DNA of 64,000 bases from Afipia carboxidovorans OM5 (GTDB lineage Bacteria > Pseudomonadota > Alphaproteobacteria > Rhizobiales > Xanthobacteraceae): positions 1 to 64,000 of the forward strand of contig NC_015685.1 in the NCBI RefSeq assembly GCF_000218565.1, read 5' to 3'. The position numbers and the translations under genes were made by a program. The notes under the pieces were generated by a model. It was not told the DNA's origin, made no database searches, and worked only from the letters and a program-made list of their open reading frames with translations. Shown in pieces: positions 16,652 through 24,650 of the stretch (its first letter is position 1; every line of letters starts with the position of its first letter).

Positions 16652-18112
16652 ATGAAAATCATCAATGGCGTGCCGTCACATCAGAGTCCCCTCCGACGTC
16701 ATCGGCCGGCGCTGACGCTCGCCGTTTCCCTTCTTCTTTCCGGTTGTGCGACGTTCTCGCCGGATCGAGGAATGGGAGTCGTGTCCGATATCGCCGGCCA
16801 TACGATCAAGAAGGACGTGGTCGCGATCCGCTCCGTGGATGAAGCCCAGCATGCGGACGATGCCGTCAAGCGACTGCTGCGCCGGGCTCTCAACGTCGAT
16901 ACCGCCGTCCAGGTCGCGCTGCTCAACAATCGTGGCTTGCAGGCCGCCTACAATGAATTGGCGTTGGCGGAAACCGACCTTGTCCAGGAAAGCCTCCCGC
17001 CCAATCCGACCTTTTCGATTTCGAGAATTGCGGGCGGTGGCGCGGTCGAAATCGAGCGTCAGGTCGTCGGCGACATTCTTGCGTTGGCGACGTTGCCGTT
17101 CCGCTCCGAGATCGCGCGAAAACGATTCCATCAGGCGCAATTGCGGGCCGCATTGGAGACCTTGAGGCTCGCGTCCGATGTGCGGCGATCCTACTACCGT
17201 ACTGTTGCCGCCAACGAGATGGTTGGCCTTCTGACCGACGCCAAGTCCACGGCGGAAGCGACCGCCAAGCTGGCTTCGAAACTGGGTGAAACCGGTTCGC
17301 TCAACAAGCTTGATCAGGCCCGCGAGCAAGTGTTCTACGCGGAGATGACGGCTGACCTCGCTTCGGCGCGTCAGGAGGCGACCAGTTCGCGTGAACGGCT
17401 CGCGCGATTGATGGGGCTTTGGGATGGCGACCTCACGTTCCGTCTTCCGAACATGCTCCCGCAGTTGCCACGGCGGCCCTCTGCGTTGCCGTCGATCGAA
17501 GTGGATGCGGTGACGCACCGGATCGATCTTCAGATCGCTCGCATCGAACTCGAGGCGCTGGCGAAGGCGCTCAACCTCACGGAAGCGAGCCGTTTCGTCA
17601 CGCTGCTCGATATCGCGGGCATTGCGAAGACCACGAAGGACCCCGATGGCTCCCGGTTTCGCGAACGCGGCTTCGACATCCAGTTCCAGATCCCGATCTT
17701 CGATGGCGGCGAGGTCCGGGTGCGGCAAGCGGCCGAGACCTACAACCAGGCCTTCAATCGCCTGACCGAGAAGGCGATCAACGTACGCTCGGAAGCACGC
17801 GACGCGTACCGGACGTATCGATCGAGCTACGAGATCGCCCGGCAGTACGAGCGCGAGGTGCTGCCGCTCCGGAAGATCATCACTGAGGAAATGCAACTGC
17901 GCTTCTCGAGCATGCAGGTCGACGTCTTCGCACTGTTGACCGAAGCACGACAGCGCATCGTGTCGATGCGCGCCGGAATCGACGCCAAACGCAGCTTCTG
18001 GCTCGCCCAATCCGATCTGCAGACCGCCGTCAACGGCGGCGGCTCGGGAGAAACGCCAACGGAGTCCCGTCCGACGACGACCGCCCAAGCTGGCGGCGGC
18101 GGAGGCCATTGA
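16652..18112 (+). CDS. TolC-family outer-membrane efflux lipoprotein
   Basis: This 486-residue protein has a signal peptide with lipobox (LLLSGC) and two outer-membrane efflux repeats rich in long helices (ALNVDTAVQVALLNNRGLQA, then LQIARIELEALAKALNLTEA). This is the outer-membrane channel family of CusC and CzcC. The only RND pump in the window, CusBA at 33-38 kb, has no cusC beside it, so this gene is a plausible partner. The stop overlaps the next gene's ATG (TGATG), so the oxidase is translationally coupled. Confidence 0.85.
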   Translation: MKIINGVPSHQSPLRRHRPALTLAVSLLLSGCATFSPDRGMGVVSDIAGHTIKKDVVAIRSVDEAQHADDAVKRLLRRALNVDTAVQVALLNNRGLQAAYNELALAETDLVQESLPPNPTFSISRIAGGGAVEIERQVVGDILALATLPFRSEIARKRFHQAQLRAALETLRLASDVRRSYYRTVAANEMVGLLTDAKSTAEATAKLASKLGETGSLNKLDQAREQVFYAEMTADLASARQEATSSRERLARLMGLWDGDLTFRLPNMLPQLPRRPSALPSIEVDAVTHRIDLQIARIELEALAKALNLTEASRFVTLLDIAGIAKTTKDPDGSRFRERGFDIQFQIPIFDGGEVRVRQAAETYNQAFNRLTEKAINVRSEARDAYRTYRSSYEIARQYEREVLPLRKIITEEMQLRFSSMQVDVFALLTEARQRIVSMRAGIDAKRSFWLAQSDLQTAVNGGGSGETPTESRPTTTAQAGGGGGH

Positions 18113-19503
18113 TGGAGACCAACATGCTATCGCGAAGAGGATTTCTGGGAACGGCCGCGCTGGTCGGCGCCAGCGCCGTCAGCGGCCGTGTGCAGGCGGC
18201 GAACATTCCGGAAGCGCCGATGATGGACAAGGTGACGATGCAGCCGCCGCTGCATCCGACCAGCGGTCCGGACTATCGCCCGGTCGTCACCCTCAACGGC
18301 TGGTCGCTGCCTTGGCGGATGAACGGCGACTGGAAGGAATTTCATCTCGTCGCCGAGCCCGTGGTGCGGGAGTTCGCCGAAGGCATGAAGGCAAACCTGT
18401 GGGGCTACAACGGACAATCCCCGGGACCGACGATCGAAGCGGTTGAAGGCGACAAGGTCCGCATCTTCGTCACCAACAAGTTGCCTGAGCATACGACGGT
18501 GCATTGGCACGGCATGATCCTGCCCAGTGGCATGGACGGGGTCGGCGGCCTCACGCAGCCGCACATCCCGCCGGGCAAGACCTTCGTCTACGAGTTCGAG
18601 CTGAAGCACAGCGGTACATTCATGTACCACCCGCACTCCGACGAAATGGTGCAGATGGCGATGGGGATGATGGGGATGTTCGTGGTGCATCCGCGCGACC
18701 CATCCTTCCGTCCGGTCGATCGCGACTTCGTCTTCGTCATGAGCACGTACCTGATCGACCCCGGTACCTATCTGCCGAAGGTCAACGAGATGACCGACTT
18801 CAACATGTGGACCTGGAACAGCCGGGTGTTTCCGGGAATCGACCCGTTGCCCGTGCGGCTCGGAGACAAGGTCCGGGTGCGGATCGGCAATCTCACCATG
18901 ACCAATCATCCGATCCACCTGCACGGGCACCATTTCGGGGTGAGTTGCACCGACGGCGGCTGGGTGCCGGAGAGCGCGCAGTGGCCCGAAACGACGATTG
19001 ATGTCCCGGTCGGGGCCATCCGCGCCTTCGACGTCATCGCCGACAATCCCGGCGACTGGGCGTTCCATTGCCATAAATCGCACCACACCATGAATGCCAT
19101 GGGGCACGACGTGCGCAATTTGATCGGTGTGTCGAAAAAGGATTTGGCGAAAGCGGTCGGCAAACTCGCTCCGGACGCGATGGTGATGGGTTCGACCGGC
19201 ATGGCGATGGGCGAAATGGAAATGCCCGCGCCGGACAACACGCTGCCGATGATGACTGGTACCGGACAATTCGGGCCGATCGAAATGGGCGGAATGTTCA
19301 CGGTGATGAAGATCCGCGAAGGCATGGCGCGCGACGACTACAGCGATCCCGGTCCGTACAAGTTTCCCGCGGGTACCGTCGCCTACGAGGTCGATGCCCC
19401 GAACGGCCAAGCGCCCCGGCAAGGCGACGCGAGGCCGACGGACAAGCCGGAAGACAAGAAATCCAAGAAACCAATGAACATGAAGGGAATGAAGGGCATG
19501 TAG
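18112..19503 (+). CDS. Tat-exported multicopper oxidase
   Basis: This 463-residue copper oxidase carries a twin-arginine signal (LSRRGFLGTAALVG). All four copper motifs are present: HWHG (near 130), MYHPHS, HPIHLHGHHFG and HCH-x3-H with an axial Met (HCHKSHHTMNAM). It is likely a periplasmic Cu(I) oxidase of the CopA/CueO type, shortened to two cupredoxin-like halves. The C terminus is Met- and Lys-rich (MNMKGMKGM). ATG 18112 overlaps the upstream stop and has GGAGG six bases before it. It is one of three multicopper oxidases in this window. Confidence 0.88.
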   Translation: METNMLSRRGFLGTAALVGASAVSGRVQAANIPEAPMMDKVTMQPPLHPTSGPDYRPVVTLNGWSLPWRMNGDWKEFHLVAEPVVREFAEGMKANLWGYNGQSPGPTIEAVEGDKVRIFVTNKLPEHTTVHWHGMILPSGMDGVGGLTQPHIPPGKTFVYEFELKHSGTFMYHPHSDEMVQMAMGMMGMFVVHPRDPSFRPVDRDFVFVMSTYLIDPGTYLPKVNEMTDFNMWTWNSRVFPGIDPLPVRLGDKVRVRIGNLTMTNHPIHLHGHHFGVSCTDGGWVPESAQWPETTIDVPVGAIRAFDVIADNPGDWAFHCHKSHHTMNAMGHDVRNLIGVSKKDLAKAVGKLAPDAMVMGSTGMAMGEMEMPAPDNTLPMMTGTGQFGPIEMGGMFTVMKIREGMARDDYSDPGPYKFPAGTVAYEVDAPNGQAPRQGDARPTDKPEDKKSKKPMNMKGMKGM

Positions 19504-19567
19504 CCCCGCCGAAGGTCCCGAGGCATCAGCCTCAAATTTGGTCCGAACAAACCCGAGGAGACGAAAC

Positions 19568-20053
19568 ATGAAGAAATGGCGCGAAGTAGGAATCGCAGTG
19601 ATCAGCGCAACCGCTATTTGCACATCGGCATGGGCGGGCGCAGGTCCGACCGAGCACAGCCACGACGAGTCATTCTCCGCCGGTGAACCCGGCGATGCGA
19701 AGAAGCCTGCGCGGATCGTGCAGGTCACGATGGGTGAATCCGACGGCAAGATGACGTTCACGCCGGACAAGGTCGAGGTCAGGAAGGACGAGCAGATCAA
19801 GTTTGTCCTGCGCAACAACGGCGAACTCGATCACGAATTCATCCTCGCGACCACGGCCGACAACGTCAAGCACGCCGAAGCGATGAAGAAAAACCCGGAC
19901 ATGGAACACGATGATCCGAACGGCACGCGCCTGGCGCCGAAGAAGACCGGCGAGATCGTGTGGAAGTTCACGAAGCGCGGCACGTTTGAATATTCCTGTC
20001 TGATCCCCGGCCACCGCGAAGCCGGAATGATCGGCACGGTCATCGTCAAGTGA
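19568..20053 (+). CDS. periplasmic cupredoxin-like copper protein
   Basis: This 161-residue protein has a signal peptide (ending near AWA, residue 22) and one cupredoxin domain. The type 1 ligand set is visible: His in ELDHEF, then Cys-x4-His-x4-Met in SCLIPGHREAGM. It would bind or shuttle copper in the periplasm, perhaps giving electrons or Cu to the neighbouring oxidase. ATG 19568 follows GAGGAG; longer in-frame starts run into the intergenic region. This plastocyanin-like type is common in copper clusters. Confidence 0.82.
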   Translation: MKKWREVGIAVISATAICTSAWAGAGPTEHSHDESFSAGEPGDAKKPARIVQVTMGESDGKMTFTPDKVEVRKDEQIKFVLRNNGELDHEFILATTADNVKHAEAMKKNPDMEHDDPNGTRLAPKKTGEIVWKFTKRGTFEYSCLIPGHREAGMIGTVIVK

Positions 20054-20057
20054 ACTC

Positions 20058-21158
20058 ATGACATTTACCATGCAAGTTGGTGCCATGGACGACCGCCAGA
20101 TCGACTGCGTGCCGGACGACGGCTGGCACACAGCGATGGGCGCGTTTGCCGATGTCCACTACGAACAGACGGCGATCTACGGCTCCGGACAACGGGGCGA
20201 GCGATCAAGCCATATTCTGCTGGGACGCGAGAGCGCTCCCGTCGCAGGCGCCCGGATCGGTCTCTATCTCGTGCCTTATCTCGGCCGCGGCATGGCGCTC
20301 GTGCGCTTCGCGCCGTTCTGGCGCCCCATCGACGTTACTCCCGACCCGGATCGTTATCGGGCAGCGGTGACGGCGCTGGTGGATGAATACTGCCGACGAC
20401 GAAAGCTTTACCTCGTCCTTCGTCCGCGACCGCATCCGGACTTCTATCCGATCGAAGCGAAAATCCTGACCGAGATGGGCCTCGCGGGCTCCGCGTCCTC
20501 GATGCTTGACCGCTACTTCGTCGACGCATCGCTCGCCGAGGCTGAGCAGCAGAAGAGCCTGGATCAGCGATGGCGCTACAATCTCCGCAAAGGTCTTGCG
20601 CATGGTCTCGACGTTCGCATCGGCGACGCTCCGGCCGACGTCAAGACGTTTCAGGACATCTATGCCGAGATGGTTCGGCGCAAAAACCTGAACTATCCTG
20701 GCGTCGATCTGCCTGCATCTATTCCGAACCTGATGGAGCTTCCGGAACGAATGAAGATGCGCATCGCCTTGGCACATCATGAGGGAAGGCCGATCGGCGG
20801 CATCGCCTTCAGCGTGGTGGGCGATCTCGCCTATTACGTTTTCGGAGCGACGAGCGACGAGGCGACGGCGCTGAACGCCGGATACGTCCTGCAATGGCAC
20901 GTTATGCGCTGGCTGCGGGAGAACGCGAAGGTGCGTTGGTACGAACTCGGCGGTCCCGGTGATCCGGGAATTCGGCAATTCAAAAAGGGACTCGCGGGCA
21001 AACGAGGCGTTCTGCTTGCGGTCCGGGAATTTCACTACTGCCCCGATGTGACCGCGCGCGTGGTTGTGGGAGGACTGTTTGCCCTCCGCGACGCGCGCAA
21101 CAGAATCCAGCGCTGGCAGCGTGAAAGAAGGCCTTCCGAGGGAAGGCGCAGTAACTGA
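20058..21158 (+). CDS. FemAB/GNAT-like aminoacyl- or acyltransferase
   Basis: This 366-residue protein has the double GNAT fold of the FemAB/BioF2 group. Visible parts are RWRYNLRKGLAHGLDVRI, then MRIALAHHEGRPIGGIAFSVVGDLAYYVFGATS (a continuous core) and WYELGGPGDPGIRQFKKGLAG near the C terminus, which is typical of the family. Members transfer amino acids or acyl groups to peptidoglycan or exopolysaccharide precursors. It begins four bases after the cupredoxin stop, inside a copper operon, which is an odd location. The substrate is unknown; envelope modification under metal stress is an inference. Confidence 0.72.
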   Translation: MTFTMQVGAMDDRQIDCVPDDGWHTAMGAFADVHYEQTAIYGSGQRGERSSHILLGRESAPVAGARIGLYLVPYLGRGMALVRFAPFWRPIDVTPDPDRYRAAVTALVDEYCRRRKLYLVLRPRPHPDFYPIEAKILTEMGLAGSASSMLDRYFVDASLAEAEQQKSLDQRWRYNLRKGLAHGLDVRIGDAPADVKTFQDIYAEMVRRKNLNYPGVDLPASIPNLMELPERMKMRIALAHHEGRPIGGIAFSVVGDLAYYVFGATSDEATALNAGYVLQWHVMRWLRENAKVRWYELGGPGDPGIRQFKKGLAGKRGVLLAVREFHYCPDVTARVVVGGLFALRDARNRIQRWQRERRPSEGRRSN

Positions 21159-21170
21159 AGAGGAGTGAAA

Positions 21171-21473
21171 ATGAAGACACGCAACTTTATGGCGGGAATT
21201 TTCGCAATCGCCTTCGCCTTGTGGTCTGCCGCTGCCATTGCGCAGGCCGATATGGCGAAGGGCGAGGTCAAGAAGATCGACGAGGCCGCTGGCAAGATCA
21301 CCTTGAAGCACGGCCCGATCAAGAACCTCGACATGGACGAGGGCATGACGATGGTGTTCCGCGTCCAGGATCCGGCGATGCTCAAACAGGTCAAGGTCGG
21401 CGACAAGGTGCAATTCCAGGCCGAACGGGCAACGGCTGGCATCACCGTCACCAAGATCGAAAAGCAGAAATAG
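21171..21473 (+). CDS. CusF-like periplasmic copper-binding protein, variant site
   Basis: This 100-residue protein has a signal peptide ending near IAQA and a CusF-type OB domain (GEVKKIDEAAGKITLKHGPI). In CusF, Cu(I) is bound by one His, two Met and a capping Trp. Here His (KHGPI) and Met-x-Met (EGMTM) remain, but the Trp position reads Met (NLDM) and one residue is inserted before MTM. The second copy at 32527 keeps NWPAM. ATG 21171 follows GAAGAGGAG. The altered cap may change copper affinity or exchange. Confidence 0.78.
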   Translation: MKTRNFMAGIFAIAFALWSAAAIAQADMAKGEVKKIDEAAGKITLKHGPIKNLDMDEGMTMVFRVQDPAMLKQVKVGDKVQFQAERATAGITVTKIEKQK

Positions 21474-21545
21474 CACCCGGATTTTCGACGCCGTCGGACA
21501 TTCTCGTTCGATGGCGTCGAGAAAGGTAGCGCGCAGGAGTTTCGG

Positions 21546-22523
21546 ATGGAGGGATCGTTGCGTCGTAACGATGCGGCCGATGCCGAGTTTTTCTACGACC
21601 GTCAGAGCGGTAGGCTGAGCGGGGCGGGCCTGGTCGACCAAATGGCGGTCTACGCACTGCAGGTCGGCTCCGTCGTGACGCAGCCCTTCGGACACCGTGG
21701 CTACGGATGGGGCTGCGACATGGTCTCCTGCGCCGTCGCGCAACGCGATATCGTCGTTCGATTGAATCCCGACGCTCAATTTGCGATACCGTTTTGTGAT
21801 CGGTACTGGAGCCGAATCCTCAACAGCCGCTATGACTACGAAGAAGAGATCGAGACGTTTCTGAGAAGCGTCGCCGACATCAAATACACCTTCGTCGATT
21901 GCGGGGCCAATTTCGGCTACTGGTCGGTTCTCGCATCGAGCGCGCCGTTCGGCCGCCAGACCGCCCTGGCGATCGAAGCCTCGCCCGGCAACGCCGCGCG
22001 GCTCGCGTTGAACGCCGGATTGAACGGCAACCGGTATCGCTGCATGAACGCAGCCATCGGCGGCCGAACCGGCGGTTTCGTGCGTGTCGCGGGACGACGA
22101 CACGAGGCGTTCTCGACTTATGCGGTCAAGGATGACGATTCTGGAGCGGTGAGACGCGTTTCGCTCGACGGTCTTCTTAAGGACGACCTCGATGCACAAG
22201 CACCGATGGTCATCAAACTGGATGTCGAAGGCGTCGAGATTGAAGCCATCGAAGGCGCCAAGGCCTGTTTGTCCGGCAATTCGCTTTTGATCTGTGAGGA
22301 TCACGGATCGGATCCGACCCACGGTGTCTCTCGTCATTTGATGAAAGACGCGGCGTTGAGCCTCTACATCTTCGACCCCGCCGCTTGGCGTTTCGTTCGG
22401 ATCGACGGCCCGGCGGTATTGGATCGGGTGAAGCGATATCGTTGGGTCGGCTACAACGTTTTCGGCACGCGAAGCCCAATCTGGGAAGACCGATTGCAGT
22501 CCGCGCGATGGATTTGCCGATGA
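21546..22523 (+). CDS. FkbM-family methyltransferase
   Basis: This 325-residue SAM-dependent methyltransferase is of the FkbM type: TFVDCGANFGYWSVLAS is the SAM-binding loop, and VIKLDVEGVEIEAIEGAK is the family hallmark. FkbM enzymes methylate sugars or secondary metabolites, often in surface glycans. ATG 21546 has GCAGGAG upstream. It overlaps the following GNAT gene by four bases. It is embedded in copper genes together with FemAB-like, GNAT and OpgC genes, which together suggest a glycan-modifying set. Confidence 0.82.
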   Translation: MEGSLRRNDAADAEFFYDRQSGRLSGAGLVDQMAVYALQVGSVVTQPFGHRGYGWGCDMVSCAVAQRDIVVRLNPDAQFAIPFCDRYWSRILNSRYDYEEEIETFLRSVADIKYTFVDCGANFGYWSVLASSAPFGRQTALAIEASPGNAARLALNAGLNGNRYRCMNAAIGGRTGGFVRVAGRRHEAFSTYAVKDDDSGAVRRVSLDGLLKDDLDAQAPMVIKLDVEGVEIEAIEGAKACLSGNSLLICEDHGSDPTHGVSRHLMKDAALSLYIFDPAAWRFVRIDGPAVLDRVKRYRWVGYNVFGTRSPIWEDRLQSARWICR

Positions 22524-23185
22524 TTGAGGGCGACATCCGGCGCGAACTGAATGCAGGTTCGTTCAACGAAGGCACCGTCGAAGGTTGCGGGGCAGGGGAC
22601 GTTTCCAGTTTCGTGGTCCGGAAGGCGCAAGCGGCCGATAGCGAAGCACTTGCCATCCTGGCGGATATCGCCGGAGGAGAGACGCTGGCGTTCATTGCGA
22701 GGGGGATCGATCCAACGGCGGATGCCCGGGCGATCTATCGCGAGATGATCGCAACCGCGACCGGTCTCTTTTCATACCAAAACTGTTTCGCGGCCGAATC
22801 CAATGGCAAACTAGTTGGCCTTGCGAATGCATTTCCGGCGCGTGCCATTGAGAATGAACAGCGCCACACCAAACCGACGGCGCGCGAGGAATATTTGGAA
22901 GCGCGGACCCGATTGAACGATCCGCGAAGCTATTTGCTCAACAATATCGCTGTGGATCCGGCCTGGCGCCGGAAAGGCGTCGGCATTCGTCTGGTCGAAG
23001 CCGTCATCGCGGAGGCGAAGCTACAAGGTTTTCGGTCGATCACGCTTCACGTCTGGGCCGACAACGCGCGCGCCATCGCCTTCTACCGCGCGCTCGGCTT
23101 CCGAAGCGTCCGCAGAGCAAAGATACCGTGGCATCCGGAACTTCCTCATGTCGGCGGAAGTCTCCTTTTCAGATTGAATTTGTGA
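22520..23185 (+). CDS. GNAT-family N-acetyltransferase
   Basis: This 221-residue acetyltransferase has a C-terminal GNAT core: LLNNIAVDPAWRRKGVGIRL (acetyl-CoA loop R-R-K-G-V-G) and ADNARAIAFYRALGF (motif B). ATG 22520 forms an ATGA overlap with the FkbM stop; ATG 22508 is a near alternative. The substrate cannot be read from sequence. Coupling to the FkbM gene suggests both act on one product. Confidence 0.78.
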   Translation: MIEGDIRRELNAGSFNEGTVEGCGAGDVSSFVVRKAQAADSEALAILADIAGGETLAFIARGIDPTADARAIYREMIATATGLFSYQNCFAAESNGKLVGLANAFPARAIENEQRHTKPTAREEYLEARTRLNDPRSYLLNNIAVDPAWRRKGVGIRLVEAVIAEAKLQGFRSITLHVWADNARAIAFYRALGFRSVRRAKIPWHPELPHVGGSLLFRLNL

Positions 23186-23347
23186 TGAGCCTTGAGACGG
23201 CATCGTTCGGTTCGTTCGCTCCGCCGGAGCGGAGCCGAAACAGAATGAAATCGCGGCAGGTCCTAAGAGCCACGATTGAGCCTTCCCATGCCGGATGATC
23301 GTTCAATGCAAATCCACCCGCCCGTGCTGACGGTAACGGAGAGAGCA

Positions 23348-24502
23348 ATGGCAAAGGAAACATCACCCGCCAGGCGCGACCTCCGGCTTGATTTTTTCCG
23401 CGGCCTGGCGAACTGGGCGATCTTCCTGGACCACATCCCGAACAATGCGGTCGCCTGGGTGACCACGCGAAACTACGGATTCAGCGATGCCGCGGACGTT
23501 TTCGTGTTTATTTCCGGTTACACCGCCGCGTTCATCTACGCACGCAAGATGGTCGCACAGGGATATCTCGCGGGGACGGCCCTGCTGATCCGCCGGGTCT
23601 GGCAACTTTATGTGGCGCATATTCTGTTGTTCGTGTTCTACGCCGTAGCCATCGGGTACGTGGCGCAAAACTACGGACATTCTCACCTCCTGGACGAGTT
23701 CAACGTTGCCGGACTGATCGAACAACCGGTGGCAACGCTCGCGCAAGGGCTCCTTCTCAAGTTCAAGCCGCTCAATCTGGATGTCCTGCCCTTGTACATC
23801 GTGCTGATGGCGGGTTTTGCCCCGTTTCTAATCCTGATGATGAGAGCTCCGGATGCGGCGCTGGCCGCGTCGATCATGGTCTACGTGCTGGCGCGTCATT
23901 TTGGCTCGAATTTCCCTGCACATCCGTCCGGCGGGTGGTATTTCAATCCGCTGGCATGGCAGCTTCTGTTCACGATGGGGGCATGGGCGGCGTTGGGAGG
24001 CGCCGCCCGGGCACAGGCGTTGGCCCGGTCCCGAACGGTCCTGATTGCGAGCGTGGCATTCGTGGTTTTCGCATTCGTCGTAACGATCGGTGCTCGCTTT
24101 GGTCTATCGACCGCATTGTCGCCCGTGTTCGATGTTCTCAGTGAGAAAACCAATCTTGCACCCTACAGGATCGTTCATTTTCTGGCGCTTGCTGTGTTCG
24201 TTGTTCACCTCGTTCCGCGAGACTGGAAAGGTCTCGATTCAAAACTGGCTCGTCCAGTCATCGTTTGCGGTCAGAGATCGCTGGAGGTGTTCTGCATAGG
24301 GATTTTCCTGTCGTTCGTTGGGCATTTCATTCTGGAGATGTATTCAGACCGCCTGATCACCCAGATCGGGGTGAGCGTTGGCGGCGTGGTGCTGATGACG
24401 GCCGTCGCGCTCTATCGGACATGGTCCCGCACGCTTGATGCCCGCGCCCCCAAGGCATCGGTCACGCCCGTCGCAATCGGGTCGAAAGGGGAGAATGAAT
24501 GA
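23348..24502 (+). CDS. opgC: OpgC-family membrane succinyl/acyltransferase, copy 1
   Basis: This 384-residue integral membrane protein has about ten hydrophobic segments and the OpgC start pattern LRLDFFRGLANWAIFLDHIPNN, here split into DFFRGLANW and FLDHIPNN. OpgC adds succinyl groups to osmoregulated periplasmic glucans, increasing their negative charge. ATG 23348 follows GGAGAG. A clear paralogue lies at 44590 under an ECF-type promoter. Charged periplasmic glucans could bind copper; this link is inference. Confidence 0.85.
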   Translation: MAKETSPARRDLRLDFFRGLANWAIFLDHIPNNAVAWVTTRNYGFSDAADVFVFISGYTAAFIYARKMVAQGYLAGTALLIRRVWQLYVAHILLFVFYAVAIGYVAQNYGHSHLLDEFNVAGLIEQPVATLAQGLLLKFKPLNLDVLPLYIVLMAGFAPFLILMMRAPDAALAASIMVYVLARHFGSNFPAHPSGGWYFNPLAWQLLFTMGAWAALGGAARAQALARSRTVLIASVAFVVFAFVVTIGARFGLSTALSPVFDVLSEKTNLAPYRIVHFLALAVFVVHLVPRDWKGLDSKLARPVIVCGQRSLEVFCIGIFLSFVGHFILEMYSDRLITQIGVSVGGVVLMTAVALYRTWSRTLDARAPKASVTPVAIGSKGENE

Positions 24503-24650
24503 CGAACCGACGGACTATCGCGTTTTTCGGCGTCGGCGCCGTTGTCGGGAAGAACGATGCGACGTCTCAGTCGTTTAAAGGGCAACCGGTAATAAGCCTG
24601 CGATCGATGCGGATTAGTATGCACGGCGACCGGGCTTGAACGAGGTCTTC

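Noticed and set aside
20205..22337. 710-codon open frame on the minus strand
   Set aside because: It is antisense to three plus-strand genes with clear motifs and ribosome-binding sites. Its composition is His/Arg-rich as expected for a shadow frame.
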